From Rhizobiaceae bacterium (GTDB lineage: Bacteria; Pseudomonadota; Alphaproteobacteria; Rhizobiales; Rhizobiaceae): DNA of 64,000 nucleotides. The stretch lies in NCBI GenBank assembly GCA_019635715.1, contig JAHBYY010000010.1, positions 1 to 64,000 on the forward strand, read 5' to 3'. A model generated the notes under the pieces. The model made no database searches. It saw nothing but the letters and a program-made list of their open reading frames with translations, and was not told the origin of the DNA. The position numbers and the translations under genes were made by a program. How positions within the stretch are numbered: position 1 is the stretch's first letter; each line of letters begins with the position of its first letter. This document shows positions 16,697 to 24,399 of this stretch, one piece after another.

Positions 16697-17070
16697 AGCT
16701 CCCATTCCAGGTCGTACCCCGAGGCCAGCCGCCACTTCACCAAATCATGGAACGGCTTTGCCGCGTCTGGGTCACGGCCGTAAATGCGTCCGGATGCGAT
16801 CAGGCAGGCATCGTGGGTTTCCGACCGGCCATCGCCGGGCACGCGCGCCGCCAGCAGGAAATCGAAGGTCCGGAACGTCCAGACCTCGGCATATCCTGCA
16901 CGTTGCCAACTCGCGCGGCTTGCGGCGAATCCGGTCGTTCTGATGTCCATGAGCTTGTAGACACATCCGATCACGGCCGTGGTGTGGTCGTGATCGATGC
17001 GCTGCCTGAGCCAACCTTCCAGTTCATCGCCGGCGTGAAACCCCTCGCCGGCGCGCACCCAAATTTTCAC
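16693..17070 (-). CDS. Hypothetical 125-residue protein, first gene of the HTH/pseudo-ATPase cassette
   Basis: This is a soluble protein of no family I recognise, rich in Trp and charged residues, with no signal peptide or TM segment. Visible blocks are VIGCVYKLMDIRTTGFA, YAEVWTFRTFDFLLAARVPG and the C-terminal HDLVKWRLASGYDLEWEL. I choose the GTG at 17070, which reads VKIWVRAGEGF. The in-frame TTG at 17082 would lie on the predicted -10 box. Its stop overlaps the ATG of the HTH gene (ATGA), so the two are translationally coupled. A small gene followed by an XRE-HTH gene is the HigBA order, so a toxin-like role is possible, but there is no RelE/HigB similarity that I can see. Confidence 0.7.
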   Translation of the reverse strand: MKIWVRAGEGFHAGDELEGWLRQRIDHDHTTAVIGCVYKLMDIRTTGFAASRASWQRAGYAEVWTFRTFDFLLAARVPGDGRSETHDACLIASGRIYGRDPDAAKPFHDLVKWRLASGYDLEWEL

Positions 17071-17081
17071 GGCCAACCTCA

Positions 17082-17110
17082 ATTATAAGCTGAGGCTTAT
17101 ATCCTGGCAA
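17082..17110 (-). promoter_or_regulatory. Promoter and overlapping palindromic operator of the HTH/pseudo-ATPase cassette
   Basis: On the minus strand TTGCCA (17110-17105) and a perfect TATAAT (17087-17082) are separated by 17 bp. The perfect palindrome TATAAGC-CTCA-GCTTATA (17101-17084) fills the spacer and overlaps the -10. This is the layout expected for autorepression by the XRE-HTH protein of the operon. The predicted transcription start, about 17075, is only a few bases before the GTG at 17070, so the message may be nearly leaderless. Confidence 0.65.
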
Positions 17111-17166
17111 GCTCAGGCTGGAACCTTCCCCACGGCAAGCAAATTGCCGGCAGCAACGTCAATTGG

Positions 17167-18063
17167 TCAAGGCACGATCAACGTGCCGGCACCGTGCTCG
17201 GTGAAAAGCTCCAGCAGCACGGCGTGCGGCGTCTTGCCGTTGAGGATCACGACCCCCTCGACACCGCGGTCGATCGCCTCGATGCAGGTCTCGACCTTCG
17301 GGATCATGCCGCCGGAGATCACGCCTTCCCTGATCAGCCGGCGGGCCTGGCTCACCGTCAGCTCCGGGATGAGCACCTTGTCCTTGTCGAGCACGCCGGG
17401 CACGTCGGTGAGGAACAGCAGGCGCTTCGCGCCGACCGCGCCGGCGATGGCCCCGGCAAAGGTGTCCGCGTTGATGTTGTAGGTATGGCCGTCGCGGCCG
17501 GGGGCCACCGGCGCGATCACCGGGATCATCTCGGAGCGGGCCAGGAGGTCGAGCAGGGTGCGGTCGACCTCGACCGGCTCGCCGACGAAGCCGAGGTCGA
17601 GAACGCGCTCGATGTTGGAATCCGGGTCGGTGACGGTCTTCTTGGCCTTTTCGGCGAAGACCATGTTGCCGTCCTTGCCGCACAGGCCGATCGCCCACTC
17701 GCCCTCGGCGTTGATCAGGGCGACGATCTCCTTGTTGATCGAGCCGGCCAGAACCATCTCGACGATCTCGACCGTCTTCTGGTCGGTGACGCGCAGGCCA
17801 CCCTCGAACTTTGATTCGATGCCCATCTTGGCCAGCATCGCGCCGATCTGCGGGCCGCCGCCATGGACGACGATCGGGTTGACGTCACACTGCTTGAGCA
17901 GCGCGATGTCGCGGGCGAACGCCTTGCCGAGCGCCGTGTCGCCCATGGCATGACCGCCATATTTCACCACGACCGTCTTGTCCTCGTAGCGCTGCATGTA
18001 GGGCAGCGCGCGCGACAGCAGGGCGGCCTGGGCTTCGGCGGAGGCGGGAATTTCCGTCGTCAT
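17167..18063 (-). CDS. argB: Acetylglutamate kinase
   Basis: This is a 298-residue amino acid kinase-family enzyme catalysing the second step of arginine biosynthesis, phosphorylation of N-acetylglutamate. Motifs are [24 protein letters not shown], the FEGGLRVTD allosteric/substrate region, [20 protein letters not shown] and [11 protein letters not shown] start at the ATG at 18063, five codons inside the longest frame, with GAGAGG upstream. In many rhizobia argB follows engB directly; here engB (25083-25733) is on the same strand but about 7 kb away. Confidence 0.96.
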   Translation of the reverse strand: MTTEIPASAEAQAALLSRALPYMQRYEDKTVVVKYGGHAMGDTALGKAFARDIALLKQCDVNPIVVHGGGPQIGAMLAKMGIESKFEGGLRVTDQKTVEIVEMVLAGSINKEIVALINAEGEWAIGLCGKDGNMVFAEKAKKTVTDPDSNIERVLDLGFVGEPVEVDRTLLDLLARSEMIPVIAPVAPGRDGHTYNINADTFAGAIAGAVGAKRLLFLTDVPGVLDKDKVLIPELTVSQARRLIREGVISGGMIPKVETCIEAIDRGVEGVVILNGKTPHAVLLELFTEHGAGTLIVP

Positions 18064-18266
18064 GGGCGATCCTCTCAAAGTCCCGGCGCACTTAGAGTGT
18101 TTTGGCCACGGATGGAAGCCGCACCTCGCAGGGTCAGGCCCGCCACTGGCGAGAGGCCGTCGTCGACCTCCGTGCCGCCGGGCGGCGACTTGACCTCGAT
18201 CAAGGCGCGATCTCAGCGCCCGGGCAGACTGGCGGCGACATCGGTGGCCGGCGTGGGGGAGCGATC

Positions 18267-19064
18267 ATGGCGGAACATTCCGCGCAGGGGAGTCCGGCTG
18301 CCTTGCCGCCGGTCGTCGCGCTCTCGGCAGCCGATATCCGGACCGCGCTGACGCAAGGCATGGCCGACTTCGCGCGGGCCCCGGCCTACGGCCTGGCCTT
18401 CGGCGCGGTCTTCGCGGCGATCGGCATGGTCATCGTGCTGTCGCTGACACGCTGGCATGTGCCCTGGATGATCTACCCCTTTGCGATCGGCTTTCCGCTC
18501 GTCGGTCCGTTCGCCGCGATCGGCCTCTACGAGGTCAGCCGCCGACTGCAGGCCGACCTGCCCGTCGGCTGGAGCGACCTTGTGCGGGCGATCTGGCGCC
18601 AGCGGCGACGCGAGCCGTCCTGGATGGCCTTCGTCATGCTCTTCATCTTCTGGATCTGGATGTATCAGGTGCGGCTGCTGATCGCGCTGATGCTCGGCCG
18701 CATGTCGTTCGCCACCTTCGACCGCTTCGTTTCGATCGTCCTGACGACCCCGCAGGGCTGGCTGTTTCTGGCCGTCGGCCATGTGATCGGCGGCGTTCTG
18801 GCCCTCGTTCTCTATTCGCTGACGGTCGTATCCATTCCCCTGCTCATGGATCGCGACTACGACGTCCTCACCGGCATGCTCACCAGCCTGCGGGTGGTGG
18901 TTGCCAGCCCCCTGGTCATGCTCGGCTGGGGCGTGGTGGTGACGCTCTGCGTCATCGTCGCCTGCGTGCCGTTCTTCCTCGGCCTGCTCGTGGTGCTCCC
19001 GGTGCTCGGCCACACGACCTGGCACATTTACCGCAAGGCGGTGCCTGGTCCCTCGCAGACCTGA
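18267..19064 (+). CDS. DUF2189-family integral membrane protein
   Basis: This 265-residue inner-membrane protein has about five to six hydrophobic segments, including YGLAFGAVFAAIGMVIVLSL, AFVMLFIFWIWMYQVRLLIA and VVVTLCVIVACVPFFLGLLV. The N-terminal motif DIRTALTQGMADFARAP and the central GPFAAIGLYEVSRRLQ fit DUF2189, a family of unknown role sometimes linked to cytochrome oxidase assembly regions. The ATG at 18267 is preceded by GGGGGAGC. It stands alone, divergent from argB. Confidence 0.8.
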   Translation: MAEHSAQGSPAALPPVVALSAADIRTALTQGMADFARAPAYGLAFGAVFAAIGMVIVLSLTRWHVPWMIYPFAIGFPLVGPFAAIGLYEVSRRLQADLPVGWSDLVRAIWRQRRREPSWMAFVMLFIFWIWMYQVRLLIALMLGRMSFATFDRFVSIVLTTPQGWLFLAVGHVIGGVLALVLYSLTVVSIPLLMDRDYDVLTGMLTSLRVVVASPLVMLGWGVVVTLCVIVACVPFFLGLLVVLPVLGHTTWHIYRKAVPGPSQT

Positions 19065-19332
19065 TGCATCGAACCCGGCATTCGAATCCCGTCCGGCAGC
19101 GGGCGGCCCCGAGCGCATGTCAATTGAAGATCGCCTCGAATCATCACCTGCCGGCGCTCCATCCTGAGCGCCCGCCCTGGGCGCGACGCAACCGTCAGAA
19201 TCGGGCCACCGGTATCCGGTTGCGGATCGGCGGGACGGGTCCGTCTCCACTCCCCTGCGGCTGGTCGCCGAGCGCCGAATATTCGACTCCAAGGCCGTTG
19301 AAACCGGCCGGCTATCCGCTACCTTCGCCGCA

Positions 19333-19872
19333 ATGGCGCCGGAGGACATCTCGAAGCTGATCGTGCGGACCTCCATGCGGGACCGCGCCGCCTTCGATTC
19401 GCTCTATCGGCAGACCAGCGCGAAACTCTTCGGCGTCTGCCTGCGTGTCTTGGGTAACCGAACCGATGCCGAGGAAGCGCTGCAGGACGTCTACGTCAAG
19501 ATCTGGACCAAGGCGGACCGCTTCGCGGTCTCGGAGCTCAGTCCGATCTCGTGGCTGGTGGCGATCGCACGCAACCATGCCATCGACCGGATCCGGCAGC
19601 GCCGGCCGGCAGCGCTCGACATCGACGCGGCGCTCGACATCGCCGACCCGGCGCCGGACCCGGAGCGGGCGGCGGCGTCCGGCGAGGACGGCGGCCGGAT
19701 TCACCGCTGCCTGGAGGAACTCGACGCGGCGCGCGCGGAAGCGGTGCGCGGCGCCTATCTGAGGGGAGAAAGCTATGCCGAGCTGGCGGCGCGGCACGAG
19801 GTTCCGCTGAACACGATGCGGACCTGGTTGCGGCGCAGCCTGCTGAAACTCAGGGAATGTCTCGAGCGATGA
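19333..19872 (+). CDS. ECF-type RNA polymerase sigma factor (SigK-like group)
   Basis: This 179-residue protein has region 2 (AFDSLYRQTSAKLFGVCLRV and NRTDAEEALQDVYVKIWTKA) and region 4 (VRGAYLRGESYAELAARHEV then PLNTMRTWLRRSLLKLR). It directs RNA polymerase to a small regulon. Its stop overlaps the anti-sigma start (ATGA), so the two are co-produced. A TGAAAC hexamer 29-34 bp upstream of the start is echoed upstream of the fasciclin gene and may be part of an autoregulated promoter. The pairing with an RskA-like protein suggests release by intramembrane proteolysis; the signal is unknown. Confidence 0.92.
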   Translation: MAPEDISKLIVRTSMRDRAAFDSLYRQTSAKLFGVCLRVLGNRTDAEEALQDVYVKIWTKADRFAVSELSPISWLVAIARNHAIDRIRQRRPAALDIDAALDIADPAPDPERAAASGEDGGRIHRCLEELDAARAEAVRGAYLRGESYAELAARHEVPLNTMRTWLRRSLLKLRECLER

Positions 19873-20585
19873 GCATCGCGGACGAACCAATGCCGGACGG
19901 TGGCGACGACCTGCTCGCCGCGGAATTCGTGCTCGGCGCGCTGGATGCCGACGGGCGCCGGGCCGCGGCGCGCCGGATCGAGAGCGAACCGGACTTCGCG
20001 CGGCGCGTCGAGCAGTGGGAGATGCATTTCGCGCCGCTGGCCGACGCCTACGAAGCGGCGGAGCCGCCGGCAGCGGTGAAGGCGGCGATCGACAGGCGGA
20101 TCTTCGCAACGGCAGCCCCGCCCGGCCCGCAACGCGCCGGCCTGCTGCAGAGCCTGGCGTTATGGCGGGGGCTTGCCGCGGCGGCGTTCGCCGCCCTGCT
20201 GATCGCCGTGGCTGTGCCCTACCTCGCTTCCCGCCCCGAGCAGCCGCAGACGCGGCTCGTGGCCTCGCTGGCAGCCGACGGCAGCGAAGTGCGCTACCTC
20301 GCCGTCTACGATCCCGGCGATGGCCAGCTCGCGCTGTCGCATGTGGCCGGCGACCGCAGCGCCGGCCGCGATTTCGAGCTGTGGACCATCGAAGGCGGCG
20401 ACGCGCCCGTATCGGTCGGCATCGTCCCCGCCGGCCCCGCGGTGCGGCTGGCCGTGCCGCCGGAAGCCCGTGCAAAGCTCGCCAAAGGCGCGACGCTCGC
20501 CATCAGCGACGAGCCGGCAGGAGGGTCGCCGACGGGACAGCCGACAGGACCGGTCATCTCGGCCGGCGATCTTTTCCAACTGTAG
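19869..20585 (+). CDS. RskA-family anti-sigma factor
   Basis: This 238-residue protein has a cytoplasmic N-terminal anti-sigma domain (LLAAEFVLGALDADGRRAAA ... WEMHFAPLADAYE). A single TM helix (LAAAAFAALLIAVAVPYLAS, about residues 93-112) precedes a periplasmic RskA C-terminal domain with the FELWTIEGGDAPVSVGIVP block. It should hold the sigma factor at the membrane until proteolysis. The start at 19869 overlaps the sigma stop; an alternative ATG lies four codons upstream at 19857. A fasciclin-domain gene follows, mirroring the mycobacterial SigK-RskA-MPT70/83 set. Confidence 0.9.
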   Translation: MSIADEPMPDGGDDLLAAEFVLGALDADGRRAAARRIESEPDFARRVEQWEMHFAPLADAYEAAEPPAAVKAAIDRRIFATAAPPGPQRAGLLQSLALWRGLAAAAFAALLIAVAVPYLASRPEQPQTRLVASLAADGSEVRYLAVYDPGDGQLALSHVAGDRSAGRDFELWTIEGGDAPVSVGIVPAGPAVRLAVPPEARAKLAKGATLAISDEPAGGSPTGQPTGPVISAGDLFQL

Positions 20586-20735
20586 ACGGGCATCCGCCGC
20601 AACCCGCCGCCGGCAATCACGCAAGCGTGATCGACGCCGAACTCTCTGCTTTACGGAATGTGAAACTCTCTCGGGCCGCGCGCCGTGTCTCCCTGCGTCC
20701 CTCCCGAAAACGGGAACAACCAAGGAGAGTTCTTC

Positions 20736-21293
20736 ATGCGCAAGTTCACCGCAACCCTGTTCGCCGGTGCTATGCTGGTCGGCGGCCTCGTCTCCTCCGC
20801 CCATGCCGAGAATCCGATGGTCGGCGGCGCCGCGATGTATGCCGACAAGAACATCGTCGAGAACGCCGTCAACTCCGCCGACCACACCACGCTGGTCGCA
20901 GCCGTCAAGGCGGCCGGGCTGGTCGAGACCCTGCAGGGCGCCGGCCCCTTCACCGTGTTCGCGCCGACCAACGCCGCCTTCGACGCGCTGCCCGCCGGCA
21001 CGGTCGAGACGCTGCTGAAGCCGGAGAACAAGGACAAGCTGACCAAGATCCTGACCTGCCACGTGGTGGCCGCCAAGGCGATGTCGGCCGACATCATGAA
21101 GATGGTCGACGACGACAAGGGGGCGCATCCGGTCAAGACGGTCGGCGGCTGCACCTGGACCGCCAAATACGAGGGCGACAAGATCACGGTGACCGACGAG
21201 AACGGCAACGTCGCCAATGTGACCATCGCCAATGTCGAGCAGTCGAACGGCGTGATCCACGTCATCGACCGGGTGCTTCTGCCGAAGATGTAG
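20736..21293 (+). CDS. Secreted fasciclin-domain protein (MPT70-like)
   Basis: This 185-residue protein has a Sec signal peptide (MRKFTATLFAGAMLVGGLVS, cleavage after SAHA) and one FAS1 domain. FAS1 boxes are clear: GPFTVFAPTNAAFDALPAGT and, near the end, NGVIHVIDRVLLP. FAS1 proteins are extracytoplasmic adhesion or stress proteins. The ATG at 20736 has AAGGAGAG 7-8 nt upstream. It is 150 bp downstream of the anti-sigma gene, so it may have its own sigma-dependent promoter. It is the likely output of this sigma/anti-sigma pair, by analogy with mycobacterial MPT70/MPT83. Confidence 0.92.
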   Translation: MRKFTATLFAGAMLVGGLVSSAHAENPMVGGAAMYADKNIVENAVNSADHTTLVAAVKAAGLVETLQGAGPFTVFAPTNAAFDALPAGTVETLLKPENKDKLTKILTCHVVAAKAMSADIMKMVDDDKGAHPVKTVGGCTWTAKYEGDKITVTDENGNVANVTIANVEQSNGVIHVIDRVLLPKM

Positions 21294-21359
21294 CCGGCGA
21301 CAGGCCGTCCGCCCCGCCGGGCCAGCACGGCTTTCCCTCAAACCCGTGCGCGGCGGGCG

Positions 21360-21441
21360 CCCCGCAGCCGTCGCGTCTCAGCCGCGGCGGCTGCGGGGTT
21401 CTTCATGCCGGCGTCCCCGGGGTGAGGCGCGCCGGCATGAA
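21360..21441. terminator. Two hairpins between convergent fasciclin and MFS genes
   Basis: CCCCGCAGCCG (21360-21370) pairs with CGGCTGCGGGG (21388-21398), followed by TTCTTC. TTCATGCCGGCG (21402-21413) pairs with CGCCGGCATGAA (21430-21441), ending next to the stop of the efflux-pump gene. Both are perfect stems of 11-12 bp between converging genes, so they probably serve as terminators in each direction. Confidence 0.65.
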
Positions 21442-21443
21442 AC

Positions 21444-23030
21444 TCAGTGACCGCCTCCACCGCCGGCGGCGGCCGACGGCTTGCGCATCATCATGGCGAA
21501 GACCGCCAGCGAGGCGAACAGCACGGTCAGCAGCGAGAAGACGTCCATGAAGGACAGCAGCGAGGCCTGCTGGTGGACCATGCCGCTCAGCTTGGACAGG
21601 GCGACCGTGGCGCCGTCGAGTCCGTGGGAATTGAAGTTGCGGGTCATCGAGTCGAGCTGCGACACCGCGGCCGGGTTGTCCCAGCTCACATGCTCGGCGA
21701 GACGCTCGTAGTGAAAGGCGCCGCGGTTGATCAGCACCTGGTTGATCACCGCGAGCCCGACCGCGCCGCCGAGGTTGCGCGTCAGGTTGAACAGGCCCGA
21801 GGCGTTCTTCAGCCGGCTCGGCGGCAAGGTGCCGAGCGCCAGATTGTTGATCGGCACCATGCAGAGCATCAGCGACACGCCGCGCAGGACCTGCGGCACC
21901 AAAAGCTCGTAGAAATCCCAGTCGGCGGTGAGAAAGGTCATCCGCCAGGTGCCGGCCGCGAAGCCGAGAAAGCCGATCATCATCATGACACGCGGGTCGA
22001 CCTTGCGCGACAGCGCCCCCGACACCGGCGCGGTGACGAACATCGCCAGCCCGCTGACGAACAGCGCCTCGCCGATCATCAACGAGTCGTAGCCGCGGAT
22101 GCGGCCGAGGAAGAGCGGGTAGAGATAGGTCAGACCGTAGAGGCCGATGCCCATGACGAAGGAGAACAGCGAGCCGAAGGCGAAGTTGACGTCCCTGAAG
22201 GCGCGCAGATCGACGATCGGCTCGTCGCGGCTGAACGCCCGCCAGAAGAACACGATCCCGCCGACGACCAACACGATGGTGCAGATGAACACCGCCTCGT
22301 CCTGAAGCCAGTCGTTGGTCGGCCCCTCCTCGAGCACGAATTCGAGCGAGCCGAGGAAGGCCGCCATGGCGGCGAGGCCGATCCAGTCGAACTTCTTCAG
22401 CAGGCCCCGCTCCGGCTTGTCGAAGTCGATCAGCGTCCAGGCCGCGGCGGCGACGAGAATGCCGGGCACGACATTGATCAGGAACAGCCAGTGCCACGAC
22501 ATGGCATGGCTGATGTAGCCGCCCACCGTCGGGCCGATCGTCGGCGCCAGAGTGGCGACCAGGCCGATCATCGGCGAGACGATGGCGCGCTTCGATGGCG
22601 GGAAGATCGTGAAGGCGGCCGCAAAGACCGAAGGAATCATGCCGCCGCCGATGAAGCCCTGGATCGCGCGATAGAGGATCATCTGGTCGATGTTGGTCGC
22701 CGTGGCGGCGAGCGCGCTCGCCGCGGTGAAGCCGGCGGCCGAGATGGTGAACAGCACGCGCGTCGAGAGCAGCCGGGACAGGAAGCCCGACAGCGGGATC
22801 ATGATGACCTCGGCGATCAGGTAGGAGGTCTGGACCCAGGAGATCTCGTCGGAACTGGCGGAGAGCCCGGCCTGGATCTCGGACAGCGAGGCCGAAACGA
22901 TCTGGATGTCGAGGATCGCCATGAACATGCCGAACACCATCGCCAGAAAGGCGATGGTGCGGCGCGGATCGAGCGCGTCCGTCTTGGCCGGAGCGGGAAC
23001 CCCGGCGGATATCGTCGCAGCGGTGCTCAT
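21444..23030 (-). CDS. DHA2-family (EmrB-type) MFS multidrug exporter
   Basis: This 528-residue inner-membrane proton antiporter has about 14 hydrophobic segments. The DHA2 motif C region AILDIQIVSASLSEIQ is near the start, and LIAEVIMIPLSGFLSRLLST follows. The short Gly/His-rich tail (AAGGGGGH) is unusual but brief. It is encoded 17 bp after the membrane-fusion protein at 23048-24283 in the usual EmrA-EmrB order and would form a tripartite pump with an outer-membrane channel encoded elsewhere. It is controlled by the divergent TetR gene through the palindromes at 24308-24380. Drug specificity cannot be told from sequence. Confidence 0.93.
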   Translation of the reverse strand: MSTAATISAGVPAPAKTDALDPRRTIAFLAMVFGMFMAILDIQIVSASLSEIQAGLSASSDEISWVQTSYLIAEVIMIPLSGFLSRLLSTRVLFTISAAGFTAASALAATATNIDQMILYRAIQGFIGGGMIPSVFAAAFTIFPPSKRAIVSPMIGLVATLAPTIGPTVGGYISHAMSWHWLFLINVVPGILVAAAAWTLIDFDKPERGLLKKFDWIGLAAMAAFLGSLEFVLEEGPTNDWLQDEAVFICTIVLVVGGIVFFWRAFSRDEPIVDLRAFRDVNFAFGSLFSFVMGIGLYGLTYLYPLFLGRIRGYDSLMIGEALFVSGLAMFVTAPVSGALSRKVDPRVMMMIGFLGFAAGTWRMTFLTADWDFYELLVPQVLRGVSLMLCMVPINNLALGTLPPSRLKNASGLFNLTRNLGGAVGLAVINQVLINRGAFHYERLAEHVSWDNPAAVSQLDSMTRNFNSHGLDGATVALSKLSGMVHQQASLLSFMDVFSLLTVLFASLAVFAMMMRKPSAAAGGGGGH

Positions 23031-23047
23031 CGGAGCGGTTCCGGACC

Positions 23048-24283
23048 TCAGTTGGTGGACGGCGCCGTGCGGCTGTCGACATCGACGACGACCGACAGGC
23101 CGGCGCGCAGGTGGCCGGCACGCGCGGCCTGCGGCGACACGTCGATGCGGACGGGAACGCGCTGGACCACCTTGGTGAAGTTGCCGGTGGCGTTTTCCGG
23201 CGGCAGCAGCGAGAAGACGGCGCCGGACGCTGGCGCCAGCGACGACACCGTCCCTTCGATCTCGGCGTCATCCATCGCGTCGACGGCGATCCTCACCGTT
23301 TCGCCGGGGACGAGGCGCGCAAGCTGCGTCTCCTTGAAATTGGCGACGACATAGACCTTGTCGAGCGGCACGACGACGCCGAGCTTCTGGCCGGCGGTGA
23401 CGAAATCCCCCGCCTCGACCGAAAGATTGCCGACGACGCCGTCGAACGGCGCCTTCAGCACGGTGAAGGACAGGTCGCGGATCGCCTTGTCGCGGGTGAG
23501 TTCGAGCGTCCTGACGGTGCTCTGGGCTTCGGCATACTGGGCCTCGAGCACGCCGATATTGGCCTTGGCGCTGGCGATCTGGGCATCGGCACCGGCCAGT
23601 GCTGCATTGGCCTGGTCGAGCGCTGTGGTGGCGTCATCGAGCTGCGCCTGTGTCGAGACCTGCGTCTTCAAGAGCTTCGACGCACGATCGACGGCGCGGC
23701 TGGCATTCTGCGCGGCGGCGCGAGCCGAGTCGCGCTGCGCATTGGCCTGGCCGAGCGCCGCGCGCGCGGCCTCGGTCTGCGCCTGGATGCGCTCCAGCGT
23801 CTTGCCCTGGGTGACGATCTGCGCCTCGGCCTGCGCCTCGGCGATCCTGTAGTCGCCGTCGTCGAGGACGACGAGCGGGTCGCCCGCCTTCACATGGCTG
23901 TTTTCCTGGACCACGCGCTGCGCGACGTAGCCGGTCACCTTGGGCGCGACATAGGTCATGTCGGCCTGCACATAGGCATCGTCGGTGGAGATCATGAAGC
24001 GGCCGGCGGTCCAGTAGTCATATCCGTACCAGCCGGCGCCGCCGAGAAGGGCGAGGCCGAGAACCGACAGAACGAGGGTCTTGCGCGCCCGCGTCTTCGC
24101 GGGTCGAGCGGTGTCCGCGGCAGGCTCGGTCGGAGCAGGCAGCGCCTGCGGCGCCTCCGTCTGCGGGGCCGACTTCGCCTCTTCGGGCAAACGGGCCGCG
24201 TCCGGCCGCGGAGTCTTGATCGGGAACGGGCGGACGTCGGAGACGGGGCTCTCGGACGCGGGCGTGGAGCTTCTGCTGGACAT
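23048..24283 (-). CDS. HlyD/EmrA-family membrane-fusion protein
   Basis: This 411-residue periplasmic adaptor has a Pro-rich cytoplasmic N-terminus and one TM anchor (TLVLSVLGLALLGGAGWYGY). Lipoyl halves include AYVQADMTYVAPKVTGYVAQ, a long alanine-rich coiled coil spans about residues 150-270, and a beta-barrel region (VVANFKETQLARLVPGETVR) follows. It bridges the EmrB-type pump to an outer-membrane factor. I start at the ATG at 24283; the longer frame would run over the operator palindromes. No strong Shine-Dalgarno is visible. It is first in the pump operon, divergent from tetR. Confidence 0.92.
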   Translation of the reverse strand: MSSRSSTPASESPVSDVRPFPIKTPRPDAARLPEEAKSAPQTEAPQALPAPTEPAADTARPAKTRARKTLVLSVLGLALLGGAGWYGYDYWTAGRFMISTDDAYVQADMTYVAPKVTGYVAQRVVQENSHVKAGDPLVVLDDGDYRIAEAQAEAQIVTQGKTLERIQAQTEAARAALGQANAQRDSARAAAQNASRAVDRASKLLKTQVSTQAQLDDATTALDQANAALAGADAQIASAKANIGVLEAQYAEAQSTVRTLELTRDKAIRDLSFTVLKAPFDGVVGNLSVEAGDFVTAGQKLGVVVPLDKVYVVANFKETQLARLVPGETVRIAVDAMDDAEIEGTVSSLAPASGAVFSLLPPENATGNFTKVVQRVPVRIDVSPQAARAGHLRAGLSVVVDVDSRTAPSTN

Positions 24284-24307
24284 GGCGGCAGCTTTTCTGA
24301 TTGAACT

Positions 24308-24321
24308 GAACCGTTCGGTTC
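24308..24321. promoter_or_regulatory. TetR operator 1 (GAACCG palindrome)
   Basis: GAACCGTTCGGTTC is a perfect 14-bp palindrome 25 bp upstream of the membrane-fusion gene. A second copy lies 57 bp away at 24363-24380. The pair sits in the divergent promoter region of the pump and its TetR-family regulator, so it is the likely operator; binding is inferred. Confidence 0.7.
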
Positions 24322-24362
24322 GAGTTGACTTAGCGCCGGTGAGAGCGCATATCAAGAGCAAA

Positions 24363-24380
24363 TCGAACCGCTCGGTTCGA
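24363..24380. promoter_or_regulatory. TetR operator 2 (extended GAACCG palindrome)
   Basis: TCGAACCGCTCGGTTCGA is an 18-bp palindrome (two-base centre) ending 20 bp before the tetR start. It shares the GAACCG-N2-CGGTTC core with operator 1, so one dimeric repressor could control both its own gene and the efflux operon. Confidence 0.7.
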
Positions 24381-24399
24381 AATTTTTCGCAGGAGCGAG

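Noticed and set aside
16693..17070. Calling the small cassette protein a HigB/RelE toxin
   Set aside because: Gene order suggests it, but the sequence shows none of the RelE-fold pattern that is clear in the toxin at 42707-43000, so I leave the function unknown.
17071..17082. TTG at 17082 as the start of the first cassette gene
   Set aside because: That codon overlaps the predicted TATAAT box, and the GTG at 17070 gives the same frame with a better fit to the promoter.
19065..19332. Possible tRNA T-arm (CATTCGAATCC) downstream of the DUF2189 gene
   Set aside because: The bases flanking the loop do not form a five-base-pair stem, and no acceptor, D or anticodon arm can be drawn. I see nothing else in this 268-bp gap except the TGAAAC element.
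21447..23354. A plus-strand open frame of about 635 codons
   Set aside because: It is antisense across the efflux pump and the membrane-fusion gene and is His/Arg/Asp-rich throughout, as expected for a shadow frame.
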